DNA of 8,506 nucleotides from Alphaproteobacteria bacterium (GTDB taxonomy: Bacteria; Pseudomonadota; Alphaproteobacteria; Micropepsales; Micropepsaceae). The stretch covers positions 1 through 8,506 of the forward strand of contig JAATGK010000473.1 of NCBI GenBank assembly GCA_015654715.1. Reading direction: 5' to 3'. Both the position numbers and the translations under genes were made by a program. Positions 6,692 to 8,506 of the stretch are shown here, piece after piece; the stretch's first letter is position 1; every line of letters begins with the position of its first letter. The notes under the pieces are model-generated. The model ran no database searches, had not been told where the DNA came from, and worked only from the letters and a program-made list of their open reading frames with translations.

Positions 6692-7219
6692 TTATTCCAC
6701 CATCGCCTTTATCGGCTGGACGTTGCTTTCGCTCTTGCCGTAGTCCGGGATCAAGTTGCCGGAGATATAGGCGCCGGACTGAATCGAGATGTCCTGGTGC
6801 ACGACGTCGCCCGTCATATGCGCCGAACTCGTCAGCACGACCTTCTTGGCTTCGATCTTGCCGTCGACCGTGCCCGCCAGTTCGACTTCGTCGCCCGACA
6901 CCGTGCCATGCACTCTGGCATCGGGCCCGACCCGTACCGTGACGGCGCGCACGTCGCCTTCGACCAAGCCTTCGATCTGGATGTCCTCCGAGCTTTCAAG
7001 CTGGCCGGTGATTTTCAGCGCCCGCGAAATGACGGAGACGCCGCGCGGGGCGGACGCCGTGCTGGTCAGCGCCTGCGCCGACGCCAGCGAGTGCTTGAGC
7101 GGATCGGTGGGGAGAGCGTTTTGCGAGCCGGGCGCGGCGTCGCTCTTTTCGGCGGCCGGAGTATTGCCGGCCAGGATTGGTTCCGATCCTTTGTCGTTGC
7201 GCGTGAATATGGTGGTCAT
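6692..7219 (-). CDS. Bactofilin, second of a tandem pair
   Basis: Bactofilins (DUF583) are beta-helical proteins that polymerise without nucleotide into filaments or sheets under the membrane, and serve cell shape, stalk formation or protein placement. This 175-residue product has a low-complexity tail (1-60), a bactofilin core (about 61-155) starting SVISRALKITGQL, with the repeating pattern of hydrophobic and Gly residues (IEGLVEGDV, VHGTVSGD, LAGTVDGKI, MTGDVV), and a short C-terminal extension. The ATG at 7217-7219 was chosen because GGAG lies eight bases before it and it overlaps the stop of the upstream bactofilin in ATGA, a typical sign of coupled translation. A longer frame from 7273 would run inside the upstream gene and is unlikely. 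The partner beside it suggests co-polymerisation, which is inference. Confidence 0.93.
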   Translation of the reverse strand: MTTIFTRNDKGSEPILAGNTPAAEKSDAAPGSQNALPTDPLKHSLASAQALTSTASAPRGVSVISRALKITGQLESSEDIQIEGLVEGDVRAVTVRVGPDARVHGTVSGDEVELAGTVDGKIEAKKVVLTSSAHMTGDVVHQDISIQSGAYISGNLIPDYGKSESNVQPIKAMVE

Positions 7220-7608
7220 AGCCGTATCTCCGGTAGTTGGGTGAGAGTGTCGAAATAGCTTGGCGGGCGCCACGGCATCCTGCCGTCGATCCGAGCCCCG
7301 CGCGCCACCGCTAGGGTGTTGTGGAAAATACGTCCCGTAACGGTGGCGGTGCTTTCCACCGTCACGTTGAGGGCGAAGATGCGTCCGTTGACGTGACCCT
7401 CGATGTGGACGTCACGGGCGACAATATCGCCGTCAATGCTGGCTTCGGGCGCCAGGATGACGCGAGTGGCATTGATGCGTCCCAACACTGCGCCGTGAAC
7501 ATAGAGATCGCCGTCCATATCGAGGACACCCGTTACCTTTAGCGCCGGACCCAGATGCGAGGGTGGCTGGTCGAGCGGATCGGCTTTCTTGCGAGTCTGG
7601 GCGAACAT
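7216..7608 (-). CDS. Bactofilin, first of a tandem pair
   Basis: A 130-residue short bactofilin with the core at about 21-112 (PALKVTGVLDMDGDLYVHG..., ASIDGDIVARDVHIEGHVNGRI, ATVTGRIF) and little tail. The N-terminus, MFAQTRKK, is an aromatic residue followed by basic ones and resembles the membrane-targeting start of Caulobacter BacA (MFSK...), so peripheral attachment to the inner membrane is likely. The second bactofilin lacks such a start. ATG 7608 has AGGA eight bases upstream. The TGA stop overlaps the ATG of the next bactofilin by four bases, so the two form one operon with likely coupled translation. Core sequences differ clearly, so this is an old duplication, not a recent one. A plausible promoter lies 30 bases upstream. 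Confidence 0.92.
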   Translation of the reverse strand: MFAQTRKKADPLDQPPSHLGPALKVTGVLDMDGDLYVHGAVLGRINATRVILAPEASIDGDIVARDVHIEGHVNGRIFALNVTVESTATVTGRIFHNTLAVARGARIDGRMPWRPPSYFDTLTQLPEIRL

Positions 7609-7637
7609 GAACGCGTTCCTGTTCCAACCCCTCTTCG

Positions 7638-7666
7638 ATTAAGCCCGCATCCACCGTGCTCCGCAA
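7638..7666 (-). promoter_or_regulatory. Candidate promoter of the bactofilin operon
   Basis: On the minus strand TTGCGG (7661-7666) and CTTAAT (7638-7643) are separated by exactly 17 bases; each matches four of six consensus bases. The leader would be about 23 bases, containing the AGGA ribosome-binding site. No competing pair of similar quality was seen nearby. Confidence 0.4.
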
Positions 7667-7692
7667 GCCATGCGTGCAAATAGCCGAATTTG

Positions 7693-7705
7693 ATCACGGC
7701 GTGAT
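7693..7705. promoter_or_regulatory. Perfect palindrome ATCAC-GGC-GTGAT
   Basis: Five-base arms (7693-7697 and 7701-7705) around a three-base centre. It lies 27 bases upstream of the candidate -35 of the bactofilin operon, a place suited to an activator or repressor. The arms are short, so chance is a real alternative. No regulator is suggested by the sequence. Confidence 0.25.
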
Positions 7706-7979
7706 GACGTTGTTCGGAATGGCGAAGGCGCCCGGCGGGGGCGCGGATCCTTACGGCAGCAACGGTCCGAAGGGTATGTGAAGCGTTGAATTTTGGGGCC
7801 CCGGGGCGGGGTCGCGGGCCCGGCGAGGGCTCCACGGTGTCGCAGGTGAGCCGCCGGCAGGCAGGGCCTGCGCGAGGCCGGAAAAGCGGGCGTAAAGGGC
7901 CGGAATCAGCGGTTGATGGGCGGTTGCGAAAGCGCCTATTTCGCGATTTGGAGCCGCCCCGGAAGAGGACCTTTTTTGG

Positions 7980-8147
7980 ATGGAATTCCAGAGGGTTGGC
8001 AGGGGCCCAGATGGTGTATCTTTCGCTGGCAGACTCGGCCCCCGAAATGCTAGGAACAAAGGTCGATTTGGCGTTTCCGGGACCGGCGGTCCGCGGCGCC
8101 GGTTTCGGCGGGTGAAGCGTCCGCTTTGCTGTATTTGCCGCCTTTGA
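7980..8147 (+). CDS. Doubtful 55-residue basic ORF upstream of gyrA
   Basis: It starts at ATG 7980 with AGAGGA ending ten bases before it and stops at TGA 8145-8147, 13 bases before the gyrA start; its stop overlaps the gyrA ribosome-binding site (AAGGA, 8147-8151). The peptide is rich in Arg and Gly, with a basic run (about 39-47) and three Cys near the end (50, 51, 53). It resembles no family I know, and it uses AGG and AGA codons, which are rare in the neighbours. The arrangement is that of a leader ORF coupled to gyrA, but composition argues for chance. Kept only because of the ribosome-binding site and spacing. Confidence 0.2.
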   Translation: MEFQRVGRGPDGVSFAGRLGPRNARNKGRFGVSGTGGPRRRFRRVKRPLCCICRL

Positions 8148-8160
8148 AGGACCTTATTTT

Positions 8161-8506
8161 TTGAGCGATACGCCAGTTCCCACGCCACCGTCTTCAGGTT
8201 CGAGCGTGAGCCCCACCGCGATCGAAGACGAGCTGAAGCGCAGCTATCTCGATTACGCCATGAGCGTGATCGTCAGCCGTGCGCTGCCCGATGCGCGCGA
8301 CGGCCTCAAGCCCGTGCACCGGCGCATTTTGTTCTCGATGCACGAGAACGGCCGCGACTGGAACAAGCCTTATCGCAAATGCGCGCTGATCGTCGGCGAC
8401 GTGATGGGCAAGTACCACCCCCACGGCGACCAGTCGATTTACGACGCTTTGGTGCGCATGGCGCAGGAATTCTCGATGCGCGTGCCGCTGATCGACGGCC
8501 AGGGCA
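8161..8506 (+). CDS. gyrA: DNA gyrase subunit A (3' end outside window)
   Basis: GyrA is the DNA-cutting subunit of gyrase, which introduces negative supercoils. About 115 N-terminal residues are visible: a short variable start, then the family core from [19 protein letters not shown] (20-38) through [19 protein letters not shown] (40-58) to [20 protein letters not shown] (83-102). The window ends just before the segment with the catalytic Tyr. The start is TTG 8161: AAGGA lies nine bases upstream, there is an in-frame stop at 8113-8115, and the only other nearby in-frame start (GTG 8206) would lose 15 residues and has no such site. In the quinolone region Gln91 stands where E. coli has Ser83, while Asp95 matches Asp87. 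ParC is an alternative for such motifs, but the [17 protein letters not shown] start and the place near ssb favour GyrA. Confidence 0.95.
   Translation, partial: MSDTPVPTPPSSGSSVSPTAIEDELKRSYLDYAMSVIVSRALPDARDGLKPVHRRILFSMHENGRDWNKPYRKCALIVGDVMGKYHPHGDQSIYDALVRMAQEFSMRVPLIDGQG

Larger units (their letters stand above)
7609..8160. other. 552-base gap between the bactofilins and gyrA
   Basis: It holds the bactofilin promoter candidate and palindrome (7638-7705), then a very GC-rich stretch near 7794-7870, a short hairpin GCGAAA/TTTCGC (7926-7931 with 7939-7944), and a doubtful 55-residue ORF (7980-8147). Open frames on both strands at 7751-8188 do not look like proteins: they are Arg, Pro and Gly rich with no family resemblance. 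The gyrA promoter must lie here, but the best pair (TTGGCA 7996-8001, TATCTT 8017-8022) has a 15-base spacer and is weak. No LexA box was seen. Confidence 0.6.

Noticed and set aside
6518..7258. A 246-codon plus-strand frame after ssb.
   Set aside because: It runs through a palindromic repeat and then antisense to a clear bactofilin.
7609..7625. GTTC repeats near 7615-7624 as a third LexA box upstream of the bactofilins.
   Set aside because: The two GTTC units are separated by only two bases, not seven, so the alphaproteobacterial operator spacing is not met.
7996..8022. TTGGCA ... TATCTT as a gyrA promoter.
   Set aside because: The hexamers match fairly well, but the spacer is only 15 bases, so it is mentioned in the gap entry and not called.
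7751..8188. Open frames on both strands in the gap before gyrA (plus 7786-8115, minus 7751-8188).
   Set aside because: Arg/Pro/Gly-rich translations without motifs, no good ribosome-binding site, and the minus frame overlaps the gyrA start.

Overview
The window looks like chromosomal DNA from a high-GC alphaproteobacterium. The evidence is the gene set around uvrA, ssb and gyrA, protein sequences of alphaproteobacterial type, two SOS boxes of the alphaproteobacterial form GAAC-N7-GAAC, and intergenic palindromic repeats of a kind common in Bradyrhizobium-like genomes. The genus cannot be fixed from the sequence alone. There are no insertion sequences, phage genes, tRNA or rRNA genes, and no CRISPR array.

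Layout. Positions 1-2146 (minus strand) hold most of uvrA, cut off at the left edge, with a promoter and LexA box at 2257-2286. On the plus strand follow a predicted lipoprotein of the DUF4403 type (2416-3834) and a cyclopropane-fatty-acyl-phospholipid synthase, cfa (3977-5089). A REP-like palindrome (5112-5195) separates cfa from a convergent minus-strand gene (5222-5851). That gene encodes only a GyrB-type ATPase domain and is the most unusual gene here. A divergent control region with a second LexA box (5965-5979) leads to ssb (6056-6514). Another palindromic repeat mosaic (6519-6685) separates ssb from two overlapping minus-strand bactofilin genes (7216-7608, then 6692-7219). A 552-base gap, with at most a doubtful 55-residue ORF, precedes gyrA, which starts at a TTG (8161) and runs off the right edge.

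How the genes work together. uvrA (nucleotide excision repair) and ssb (single-strand binding) are often divergent neighbours in proteobacteria and share SOS control. Here about 3.9 kb of other genes separates their start codons, yet each has its own LexA box, so the SOS link appears kept. gyrA and the GyrB-like ATPase concern DNA topology, although the latter lacks every part needed to be a gyrase subunit. The lipoprotein, cfa and the bactofilins are envelope or cell-shape functions lying among the DNA-maintenance genes.

Main points for follow-up: the free-standing GyrB ATPase domain with an altered Mg-binding Asn; paired SOS boxes at a split uvrA/ssb locus; a translationally coupled bactofilin pair; Gln at the GyrA quinolone position; a duplicated ribosome-binding segment ahead of gyrA; and three helically phased TGTGCG repeats ahead of the lipoprotein gene.
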